NCBI RefSeq assembly: GCF_023716665.1
Contig: NZ_CP071859.1
Span: 1,612,001 to 1,676,000, forward strand
Direction of reading: 5' to 3'
Source of the DNA: Vibrio sp. SCSIO 43135
Lineage (GTDB): Bacteria; Pseudomonadota; Gammaproteobacteria; Enterobacterales; Vibrionaceae
Length of the DNA: 64,000 bases
Shown: piece by piece, positions 1-6,773 of the stretch
How positions within the stretch are numbered: position 1 is the first letter of the stretch
Layout of the letters: the number at the start of each line of letters is the position of its first letter
Notes under the pieces: generated by a model
Database searches by the model: none
What the model saw: the letters and a program-made list of their open reading frames with translations, nothing else
What the model was told of the DNA's origin: nothing
Translations under genes and position numbers: made by a program

Positions 1-86
1 TAGACAGAGTCGAATGGCAAGATGCCGTAGGCGACAAAACAGTGAAATACGAAGAATATTTCCTACGTTTGAAAGCTGGCCAATAA
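1..86 (+). CDS. potD: PotD-type spermidine/putrescine-binding protein, C-terminal end only
   Basis: Only the last 28 codons are in the window, starting in frame at base 3 and ending in TAA at 84-86. The tail reads like the end of PotD (WQDAVG... then YEEYFLRLKAGQ) and closely resembles the end of the next gene, which also ends in a YEEYF-LK motif. PotD is the periplasmic polyamine-binding component of the PotABCD ABC importer. Tandem potD copies downstream of potABC are known in Vibrio, so this is probably the first copy. A strong terminator follows. The family is fairly certain; substrate preference cannot be judged from the fragment. Confidence 0.8.
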   Translation, partial: DRVEWQDAVGDKTVKYEEYFLRLKAGQ

Positions 87-110
87 CGCCATCGCAAACC
101 ATTGATACGA

Positions 111-138
111 AAAATAGGCAGCCTCGGCTGCCTATTTT
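111..138 (+). terminator. Rho-independent terminator after the first potD
   Basis: A 12-bp perfect stem (AAAATAGGCAGC at 111-122, GCTGCCTATTTT at 127-138) with a CTCG loop. It has A and T tracts on either side and sits 24 bases after the potD stop, so the second potD is probably transcribed from its own promoter in 140-290. Confidence 0.85.
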
Positions 139-295
139 GCTATATGGCTGATATACTTAACCGTTGCGACGTTTATATTAATCTGCCCAGCTATGTGGGT
201 CTAAGATGTTTAGGTATAGACGAATCTCACGCCTTGTCATACAAGCCTTAGTGCAATAACAAACAAGGCCCATGCAAAGTAAAAACGGAAAAGTA

Positions 296-1333
296 ATGAA
301 AAGTAAACTGTATGCTGGCGCACTTTGCGCTGCGACTCTATTCACTACCCCTGCGATGGCCGCTGATCAAGAACTCTACTTCTACAACTGGTCGGAATAT
401 ATTCCTAATGAAGTACTAGAAGATTTCACTAAAGAGACTGGCATTAAAGTCATCTACTCAACTTACGAGTCTAACGAAAGCATGTACGCTAAGCTTAAGA
501 CTCAAGGTTCAGGTTACGATCTAGTAGTACCGTCTACTTACTTCGTATCTAAGATGCGTAAAGAAGGCATGCTTCAAGAAATTGATAAGAGCAAGCTGAC
601 TCACTTTGCAGATCTCGATCCAAATTACCTAGACAAACCATTCGACCCTAGCAACAACTATTCTATTCCTTACATTTGGGGGGCGACTGGTATTGGTATC
701 AACGCCGATATGCTCGACAAATCATCCGTATCTAAATGGGATGACTTCTGGGATAGCAAGTGGGAAGGCCAGCTAATGCTAATGGACGACTCTCGCGAAG
801 TGTTCCACATTGCACTAACTAAGCTTGGTTACTCACCCAAACACGACGAACCCTGACGAAATTAAAGCCGCTTACGAAGAACTGAAAAAACTGATGCCAA
901 ACGTATTAGTATTTAACTCAGACTTCCCAGCAAACCCTTACCTAGCAGGTGAAGTATCACTTGGTATGCTTTGGAATGGTTCGGCTTACATGGCGCGTCA
1001 AGAAGGTGCATCGATCGACATCGTATGGCCGGAGAAAGGCGCTATCTTCTGGATGGATAGCCTATCTATTCCATCTGGTGCTAAAAACGTAGAAGCGGCC
1101 CACAAGATGATCGACTTCCTACTTCGCCCAGAAAACGCGGCTAAGATTGCTTTGGAATCGGTTACCCTACTCCAGTTAAGACAGCTTACCCATTGCTACC
1201 TAAAGAGTTCGCAAATGACCCTAGTATCTTCCCTCCTCAAGAAGTGATGGATAGCGGTACATGGCAAGACGAAGTCGGTGAAGCTAGCGCGCTTTACGAA
1301 GAATACTTCCAGAAGCTAAAAGTAGGCAATTAA
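296..1333 (+). pseudogene. potD: Second PotD polyamine-binding protein, reading frame broken twice
   Basis: The protein begins MKSKLYAGAL with a signal peptide ending AMA, after GGAAAAG spaced for an ATG at 296; an upstream ATG at 272 has no such site. Mature PotD sequence (LYFYNWSEYIP, YESNESMYAKL, IWGATGIGIN) runs to about base 838, where an extra A (CCCAAACAC for an expected CCCAACAC) leads to a stop at 856. PotD sequence continues in another frame ([15 protein letters not shown] to NAAKIALE) until about 1155. There an A is missing (GGAATCGG for GGAAATCGG), and the original frame resumes ([14 protein letters not shown] to LKVGN, stop 1331-1333). The two indels cancel: 1038 bases make 346 codons, the normal PotD length. 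Either the gene is newly inactivated or the assembly has two homopolymer errors. The rest of the sequence is intact, which favours errors or very recent damage. Confidence 0.8.
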
Positions 1334-1348
1334 TTGTCTATTCTCGAG

Positions 1349-1375
1349 AAAGCGACCTTAGGGTCGCTTTTTTTG
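1349..1375 (+). terminator. Terminator after the second potD
   Basis: Stem AAAGCGACC (1349-1357) with GGTCGCTTT (1362-1370) and a TTAG loop, followed by more T residues, 15 bases after the potD stop. Confidence 0.85.
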
Positions 1376-1414
1376 ATCTAAACTTTGGGTATTTAGTCAC
1401 TACAAGGATTGTAG

Positions 1415-2206
1415 ATGTACCGACTTAAAGTACCGGTATACATTCTTTCATTTATGATCGTGGGTTCGATCATTTTGATGTTACTCGGGGTTAGGGCTGA
1501 AGTAGATTCAAAGTACGACGTACTCTTTGAAAGTAACTCGTTAATGATCGTCACCTACATCTACTTTATCTCGCGAAAGCAAATTGGCTCCAATTGGAAA
1601 GTACATTGGGGAGCGTATCTTCTTATTTTTAATAAGCTTTATGATGTAGTGACTGAAATCGCTTATCTCGATGCCCTATCCGACCAATATGAGTTTATCG
1701 ATACGGTAATCGAAGACGGATTCGCCCAGGTTGCGATCTTAATGATTGCACTCGGTGTTACTGAAATAACCTCAAAGCTTCACTATCAAAGCACTATCGA
1801 TGAGCTGACTGGTTTATACAATCGCAAAAAGCTCGATGCCATTAAGCTGGTTCGCTTCGATCTCATTTACTTTGATATAGATGGATTAAAAGCAATCAAC
1901 GATAGCGAAGGCCACTCTGCAGGCGATTTAGTCATTGTTCGGTTCGCTCAAGCGATAAAACAATCATTAGATAACTCAGAACAAGCTTTCAGGATTGGTG
2001 GCGATGAATTTTTGGTGATTGTAAAACGAAAGCGTGCGCAGAGGTTTATTAACGCACTACGATCTGATCTTAAAACTGAAAACATCCATTATAGCTATGG
2101 TGTGGAAAGTACTTCTATCGATGAGTTTTATGAAGCTCTGGAGAGAACCGACAGAGCCATGTATGAAATGAAAAACTCTCGACGACCTGACACCGAGAGT
2201 TCCTAA
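1415..2206 (+). CDS. Membrane-anchored GGDEF diguanylate cyclase
   Basis: 263 aa. The N-terminal half is hydrophobic, with likely membrane segments near residues 8-27, 43-55, 68-85 and 100-118. The C-terminal half is a GGDEF domain starting at DELTGLYNR, with an intact RIGGDEF active-site loop, so it should make cyclic di-GMP from two GTP at the inner membrane. The allosteric I-site (RxxD five residues before GGDEF) is absent; the position reads DNSE, so product inhibition at that site is unlikely. There is no recognisable EAL, PAS or Cache domain. The ATG at 1415 follows AAGGA at a good distance. The gene stands alone and converges on cobB with only seven bases between them. No target process can be inferred. 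Confidence 0.85.
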   Translation: MYRLKVPVYILSFMIVGSIILMLLGVRAEVDSKYDVLFESNSLMIVTYIYFISRKQIGSNWKVHWGAYLLIFNKLYDVVTEIAYLDALSDQYEFIDTVIEDGFAQVAILMIALGVTEITSKLHYQSTIDELTGLYNRKKLDAIKLVRFDLIYFDIDGLKAINDSEGHSAGDLVIVRFAQAIKQSLDNSEQAFRIGGDEFLVIVKRKRAQRFINALRSDLKTENIHYSYGVESTSIDEFYEALERTDRAMYEMKNSRRPDTESS

Positions 2207-2213
2207 TTACGCT

Positions 2214-2951
2214 TTACGCTTGTTGCTGCGTAGGTTGCTGTAAATCCAAAAGCTCTTCAACTAACTTGGCCACCTCTATGCTGGCTTTCCCGTAGCGTTT
2301 CTCTTCAAATTCACTTTCAACGGCACTTGGTTCTAGATTGATTTCAATGGTGTGCGCGCCGTGCATTTTCGCATCATGAACAAAGCCTGCTGCGGGATAC
2401 ACTACGCCAGATGTTCCGATAGAGATAAACAAGTCGGCCTCTTCTAGCGCCGAGTAAATGTCTCCCATGCGTAGAGGCATTTCACCAAACCATACAATGT
2501 GAGGGCGCATTTGAGACGGGATCTGACAACAGTGGCACATCTCACCAGTTTCAATATCGCCCTTATTTTCAATTACTTGATTAGACTCACTGCATCGCGC
2601 TTTTAACAACTCACCATGCATGTGAATGACGTTTTCACTGCCGCCACGCTCATGAAGGTTATCGATGTTTTGAGTGATGATAGTGACTTTACCATCGAGT
2701 TCTTGTTCTAACTTACCAAGTGCTTTGTGTGCAGCATTAGGCTGGATTGATTCCAACTGAAGTTTACGGCGACGTTGATTGTAAAACTCTTGTACTAAGT
2801 CAGGGTCACGCTGAAACCCTTCCGGCGTTGCAACGTCTTCAATTCGATGATTTTCCCATAGTCCATCTTGAGCACGAAACGTCTGAATACCTGATTCAGC
2901 TGAGATCCCTGCACCACTCAATACAACAATATTACGATATGGAAATTTCAT
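2214..2951 (-). CDS. cobB: CobB sirtuin, NAD-dependent protein deacylase
   Basis: 245 aa from the ATG at 2951, chosen because AAGGAAGGGG lies just upstream; a further in-frame start at 3041 has no support. The Rossmann part shows [14 protein letters not shown] near residues 13-26 and TQNIDNLH near 93-100. HMHGEL holds the catalytic His (about 112). Zn-binding cysteines are C120 and the CHCC group at 139-142. Y57 and R60 in FYNQRRR match the pair that lets class III sirtuins accept succinyl as well as acetyl lysine. It removes acyl groups from lysines of metabolic enzymes such as acetyl-CoA synthetase, in the cytoplasm. It lacks the N-terminal extension of the longer E. coli form. Confidence 0.93.
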   Translation of the reverse strand: MKFPYRNIVVLSGAGISAESGIQTFRAQDGLWENHRIEDVATPEGFQRDPDLVQEFYNQRRRKLQLESIQPNAAHKALGKLEQELDGKVTIITQNIDNLHERGGSENVIHMHGELLKARCSESNQVIENKGDIETGEMCHCCQIPSQMRPHIVWFGEMPLRMGDIYSALEEADLFISIGTSGVVYPAAGFVHDAKMHGAHTIEINLEPSAVESEFEEKRYGKASIEVAKLVEELLDLQQPTQQQA

Positions 2952-3076
2952 AACTAGCCCCTTCCTTTGGCGTTTTCTAAAGATTAGCATTATTGAATTA
3001 ACATCAGAAGAAGTAAGGGTTAGACCATAGTCGCAAGTCATAATACTAAGCAGCTATTCTGTGACATGAAACCAAA

Positions 3077-3099
3077 AAAGAGCAGCTAAGCTGCTCTTT
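3077..3099 (-). terminator. Terminator after amt
   Basis: AAAGAGCAGC pairs with GCTGCTCTTT, and read on the minus strand the stem is followed by a T-rich run. It lies between the amt stop at 3123 and cobB, so cobB is probably transcribed separately. Confidence 0.8.
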
Positions 3100-3122
3100 A
3101 TATGGAAGATATTTGAATTGGC

Positions 3123-4343
3123 TTAGTCTTCATTCACGGATGAGATCTTATGAATGGCTAAATCTGCTCCATTAAACTCATCTTCTTCGCTCATTCGTAA
3201 TCCTGACACTTTATTCAAAATGCCATAGACGACAATAGAACCAGCCACAGCGACAACGATGCCAGCTAGCGTGCCGAGAAGCTGTACAGTCAAACTCACC
3301 CCACCAAGGCCACCTAATGATGCCTGACCAAAGATACCCGCAGCGATCCCGCCCCACGCACCACACACGCCATGTAATGGCCATACACCAAGTACATCAT
3401 CAATTTGGGTTTTGTTCTGTAGATAAGTAAATAAGTAAACAAATAGTGCTCCGGCGACGCCACCCGTTACCAATGCTCCTAATGGGTGCATAAGGTCTGA
3501 GCCCGCACATATAGCGACCAAACCTGCTAATGGCCCGTTGTGGATAAAGCCAGGGTCATTCTTACCAGCAACTAACGCAGCAAGGATACCCCCGACCATA
3601 GCCATTAATGAGTTCATTGCGACCAAACCACTGATGCCGTTTAGCGTCTGAGCTGACATTACATTAAATCCAAACCACCCTACACAAAGGATCCAAGCTC
3701 CTAGTGCTAAGAATGGAATGTTCGATGGTGCAAAGTTGGTATGCTTGCCTGCTCTAACTCGGCCTTTTCGCATGCCTAAGAAGACAACCGCTACCAACGC
3801 AATCCATCCACCAACGCCGTGCACCACAACTGAACCCGCAAAATCATGGAACCCATAACCAAACCGAGTTTCAAACCATGCTTGAAGCCCAAAATTGCCA
3901 TTCCAAATCATGCCCTCGAACAAAGGATAAACCAGACCTACGGTAAAGAATGTTGCGATAAGGATTGGATAAAAACGCGCTCTTTCAGCAATCCCGCCAG
4001 ATACAATCGCTGGTATTGCAGCGGCAAACGTCAATAAAAAGAAGAACTTCACAAGCTCATAACCATTGCCCTGGGATAGCGTTTCTGCGTCTGCAAAGAA
4101 ATTAGCGCCATAAGCCACCCAGTAACCAATAAAGAAATACGCGATTGCAGATACGCCGAAGTCAGCCAAGATCTTAACCAACGCATTCACTTGGTTTTTT
4201 CGCCTTACCGTACCCACTTCAAGAAAAGCAAATCCAGCGTGCATTAGGAACACCATGATGGCGCCTAATAGCAGAAAAAGTGTATCTGAACTTTGGGTCA
4301 GGGTTTGAACCGCTCCATGGACCTGACTTACAGTTTGACTCAT
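3123..4343 (-). CDS. amt: Amt/MEP-family ammonium transporter
   Basis: 406 aa from the ATG at 4343 (GGAG ribosome site). Eleven or so hydrophobic segments fill the protein, which is usual for Amt. Hallmarks are FHDFAGSVVVHGVGGW, holding the conserved Asp and the first pore His, and WPLHGVCGAWGGI, holding the second pore His. It moves ammonium across the inner membrane under nitrogen limitation. Unlike E. coli amtB, no glnK (PII) gene is adjacent. Upstream there is a sigma54-type promoter at 4442-4458 with NtrC-like sites near 4577-4627, fitting nitrogen control. The N-terminus shows no clear signal peptide, and MSQTVSQVHGAV leads straight into the first membrane helix. Confidence 0.93.
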   Translation of the reverse strand: MSQTVSQVHGAVQTLTQSSDTLFLLLGAIMVFLMHAGFAFLEVGTVRRKNQVNALVKILADFGVSAIAYFFIGYWVAYGANFFADAETLSQGNGYELVKFFFLLTFAAAIPAIVSGGIAERARFYPILIATFFTVGLVYPLFEGMIWNGNFGLQAWFETRFGYGFHDFAGSVVVHGVGGWIALVAVVFLGMRKGRVRAGKHTNFAPSNIPFLALGAWILCVGWFGFNVMSAQTLNGISGLVAMNSLMAMVGGILAALVAGKNDPGFIHNGPLAGLVAICAGSDLMHPLGALVTGGVAGALFVYLFTYLQNKTQIDDVLGVWPLHGVCGAWGGIAAGIFGQASLGGLGGVSLTVQLLGTLAGIVVAVAGSIVVYGILNKVSGLRMSEEDEFNGADLAIHKISSVNED

Positions 4344-4439
4344 TGTGATTGTTCTCCATTTGTTCGTGGCGCACTTATCCTGTGCGACAGACTTTTCCCT
4401 AGTCACCAAAACAGGGAAATCCAAAATTTGAACAGTGTG

Positions 4440-4458
4440 GAGCAAGATACATTCCAAC
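4440..4458 (-). promoter_or_regulatory. Sigma54 (-24/-12) promoter of amt
   Basis: On the minus strand the sequence is GTTGGAATGTATCTTGCTCC. It has GG (4455-4454) and GC (4443-4442) exactly ten bases apart and TTGC at -12, matching the sigma54 pattern YTGG-N8-TTGC. Transcription would start near 4430, about 90 bases before the amt ATG. Confidence 0.7.
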
Positions 4459-4576
4459 CCATTGATATATTAGTTAATACTCAAAATAGAATTCACTTAA
4501 TAAATAAAAACAACAAGTTATCTACTAATCAAACTTCACGCGTCGGCTTTAAGTAAAAGGAGTGCTGAAGAGTTAT

Positions 4577-4627
4577 TGCACCGTTACAGGGAGAATGCCC
4601 CATAATAGGACGCACCAATATGGGGTT
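4577..4627 (-). promoter_or_regulatory. Two NtrC-like enhancer sites upstream of amt
   Basis: CGCACCAATATGGGGTT at 4611-4627 matches the NtrC palindrome TGCACCAATATGGTGCA at 13 of 17 positions. TGCACCGTTACAGGGAG at 4577-4593 matches at about 10 of 17. The centres are 34 bases apart, about three helical turns, and lie roughly 140 and 175 bases upstream of the amt sigma54 promoter. The first site is convincing and the second weaker. Confidence 0.55.
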
Positions 4628-4645
4628 CGGTACTGCAGGAACAAA

Positions 4646-4673
4646 AAAGCCAGCACTCTAATGTGCTGGCTTT
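4646..4673 (-). terminator. Terminator of the formate dehydrogenase operon
   Basis: AAAGCCAGCAC (4646-4656) pairs with GTGCTGGCTTT (4663-4673), followed on the minus strand by a run of T. It lies 17 bases beyond the stop of the last gene of the operon (4690). Confidence 0.85.
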
Positions 4674-4689
4674 GTTAGTGTAATCACTA

Positions 4690-5106
4690 TTACAGATTTG
4701 GGCCTTTAGAAAAGCTAAATGGTTGGTTCTCTTTTAGCTTTTTCATACCCTGGAACATACGTACGAACCAAATAAAGATGGCAATCAGGCCAAACAACAT
4801 GCCCACATAAGGTATGTAGTAAGCAATGTCATCAATAATATGGTTTCGATACCAGTAGTCATTCACACCAATCAAGACACCATTAGCTGTCGCTACAGTG
4901 ATAATAAGCACAACAAAGTACGTCAGATTGAGGAAAAAAGTACGAATGAGGCCGTAGTAATGAGAATCAACGACTTCTCCATCTTCGCCTTTATCTAATC
5001 GATAACCAGCATAGACAATCGCAATAACACCGGAAATCAAGCATGTAAATGGCGTTAAACAACTCAGAATGTAAGCAATCCAAATGCCCTTTTTAGGCTT
5101 GTTCAT
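4690..5106 (-). CDS. Small membrane protein at the end of the fdh operon
   Basis: 138 aa from the ATG at 5106 (MNKPKKG), chosen because AAGGAG lies eight bases upstream; it overlaps the fdhC stop by 14 bases. There are three or four hydrophobic segments (about residues 8-32, 55-75 and 97-118) with a charged loop containing DKGEDGEVVDSHY. The layout is like the DUF4870/Tic20-type small membrane proteins, but I do not recognise a specific family with certainty. Overlap with fdhC implies co-translation, so it may help assemble or stabilise the membrane arm of the dehydrogenase. That role is inferred from position only. Confidence 0.75.
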   Translation of the reverse strand: MNKPKKGIWIAYILSCLTPFTCLISGVIAIVYAGYRLDKGEDGEVVDSHYYGLIRTFFLNLTYFVVLIITVATANGVLIGVNDYWYRNHIIDDIAYYIPYVGMLFGLIAIFIWFVRMFQGMKKLKENQPFSFSKGPNL

Positions 5107-6139
5107 TGGCTTTAACTCCTTTCGGTTGTTCGATTGGTTCACTTATCTGCTCACCTTTTTCTTTTGCCATCACCTCTTCATACCAAATATCGTGATGTTC
5201 TTTCGCCCAAGTCTCGTCAACTTCCCCGGTAACCATACCTTCTAATGCCCCTTCCATACCAAACAAACCAATATAAATATGGAATACAAAGCCACAGATA
5301 AGGATCAGTGCAGCAAGCATATGAACTAAATTAGACAGCTCCATGTCGCGTCGAGTTTGACCAAAGATCGGAAAATCGAGAACCAAACCGCTTAACGAAA
5401 CTACGGTGCCCACTACAATGAGCAGCCAAAACAGCGCTTTTTCACCCGCATTGGAGAACTCCGCAGAAGGATGAGATCCTTTATGTTTACCGACCATACC
5501 TCCTAGCTTCATAAACCATGCGATATCGACTTTCTTGAAGATCGACTTTCTCCACCACTTGATGAGAACACACATCAATAGAACGTAGAAAATCGGGCCA
5601 ATATAATTATGGTATTGCTTGGCGAGCATAATAATGAATCCCCACAACTCGGTAGGAATATACGGTTTTAAGAAGTGTTTTCCATAAACCAACATTAAGC
5701 CGCTGAATGCCAAGGTAAGAAATGTGAACGCCATACTCCAGTGAAGAGCTCGGTCTAGCCTTGACCAACGTTTGATCTTGCGACCCGTACGCGGCGCGCT
5801 TAGCATCAAAGGACCAATTGCGATATACATCAGCGTCACGAACGCAATGCTGCCGAAGATCGCGACTGCACCAGCTGGAGACATCCATTTTTCTTTCAAG
5901 ATGTACCATGTCTGGCCGGGTGTACTAATCAGCACTCCATGTTCTGCGGATTGAGAAGTTGTGTACCCTTCCTCTCCATCTCTGACTTGACGCCAAAAAT
6001 CCGCTCCGGCCAGCTGCGTGATTTCACGCTCTGCCGTGTTAGCTTTAGTCTCAGATGCATGACTCATTGGAGACAGCATTATCAATGCTGCCATCAAAGG
6101 CAGCATGATAAGCGAGAGACGTTTAAACAATGAAAGCAT
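5093..6139 (-). CDS. fdhC: Formate dehydrogenase gamma subunit, cytochrome b membrane anchor
   Basis: 348 aa with an N-terminal signal-like stretch ending SHA near residue 28, then a soluble part and a four-helix cytochrome b domain. Likely haem ligands lie in DRALHWSMAFTF, KQYHNYIGPIFY and LVHMLAALILICGFVFH. The family (FdnI/FdoI type) passes electrons from the periplasmic catalytic and Fe-S subunits to quinone. The GGGAGA ribosome site supports the ATG at 6139. It is longer than E. coli FdoI because of the N-terminal extension, as in epsilonproteobacterial and Vibrio-type enzymes. It lies 14 bases after fdhB in the same operon. Confidence 0.9.
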   Translation of the reverse strand: MLSLFKRLSLIMLPLMAALIMLSPMSHASETKANTAEREITQLAGADFWRQVRDGEEGYTTSQSAEHGVLISTPGQTWYILKEKWMSPAGAVAIFGSIAFVTLMYIAIGPLMLSAPRTGRKIKRWSRLDRALHWSMAFTFLTLAFSGLMLVYGKHFLKPYIPTELWGFIIMLAKQYHNYIGPIFYVLLMCVLIKWWRKSIFKKVDIAWFMKLGGMVGKHKGSHPSAEFSNAGEKALFWLLIVVGTVVSLSGLVLDFPIFGQTRRDMELSNLVHMLAALILICGFVFHIYIGLFGMEGALEGMVTGEVDETWAKEHHDIWYEEVMAKEKGEQISEPIEQPKGVKANEQA

Positions 6140-6153
6140 ACGTCTCTCCCAAC

Positions 6154-6762
6154 TTAGCTCTTAGTCGCATCGTAAGAAAGATCGTTGCCATCAGTCCAAC
6201 CTGCACCTTTCGCACCACGCTCAACCACACGTTGACGGAATACGTCAGATACTTTGTTTGCATCACCAGCCAACAAAGCTTTGGTTGAACAGAGTGAAGC
6301 ACACATAGGCAGCTTGCCTTCCGCGATACGGTTTGCACCGTATTTTTGGCGTTCTTCTTCTGAACCTGCTTCGGTTTCAGGACCGCCAGCACAGAAGGTA
6401 CATTTGTCCATCTTGCCACGTTCACCAAATGCTTCCTGCTTAGGGAATTGAGGTGCACCAAATGGACAAGCAAATAGACAGTAACCACAACCGATACAAA
6501 GATCTTTGTTATGCAGTACGATGCCATCTTCAGTACGTTCGAAACAATCTGCAGGGCAAACTGCCATACATGGCGCATCGGTACAGTGCATACAAGCAAC
6601 AGAAATCGAGTTTTCACCCGGCTCACCGTCGTTAAGAGTGACAACGCGACGGCGCTGAATACCCCATTCTAATGCATCATCGTTTTCGTTCTTACAGGCA
6701 GTGACACAACCGTTACATTCGATACAACGTTTGGTGTCACATAGGAATTTCATATTAGCCAT
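6154..6762 (-). CDS. fdhB: Formate dehydrogenase beta subunit, four [4Fe-4S] ferredoxin
   Basis: 202 aa. Four cysteine groups typical of DmsB/FdnH-like electron-transfer subunits are visible: CIECNGCVTAC near residues 14-24, CMHCTDAPCMAVC, CIGCGYCLFAC, and the later CTFC with CASLC. There is no C-terminal membrane anchor like that of E. coli FdnH; the protein ends soon after the last cluster. It would relay electrons from FdhA to the FdhC haems. The start at 6762 has AAGGAG ten bases upstream. It has no signal peptide, so it probably crosses the membrane with the Tat-targeted FdhA. It sits 11 bases from fdhA. Confidence 0.93.
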   Translation of the reverse strand: MANMKFLCDTKRCIECNGCVTACKNENDDALEWGIQRRRVVTLNDGEPGENSISVACMHCTDAPCMAVCPADCFERTEDGIVLHNKDLCIGCGYCLFACPFGAPQFPKQEAFGERGKMDKCTFCAGGPETEAGSEEERQKYGANRIAEGKLPMCASLCSTKALLAGDANKVSDVFRQRVVERGAKGAGWTDGNDLSYDATKS

Positions 6763-6773
6763 TATCCGACTCC

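Noticed and set aside
6123..6644. 173-aa open frame on the minus strand overlapping fdhB
   Set aside because: It lies in another frame inside a gene with four clear ferredoxin motifs, has no ribosome site and shows no family resemblance. It is a frame shadow.
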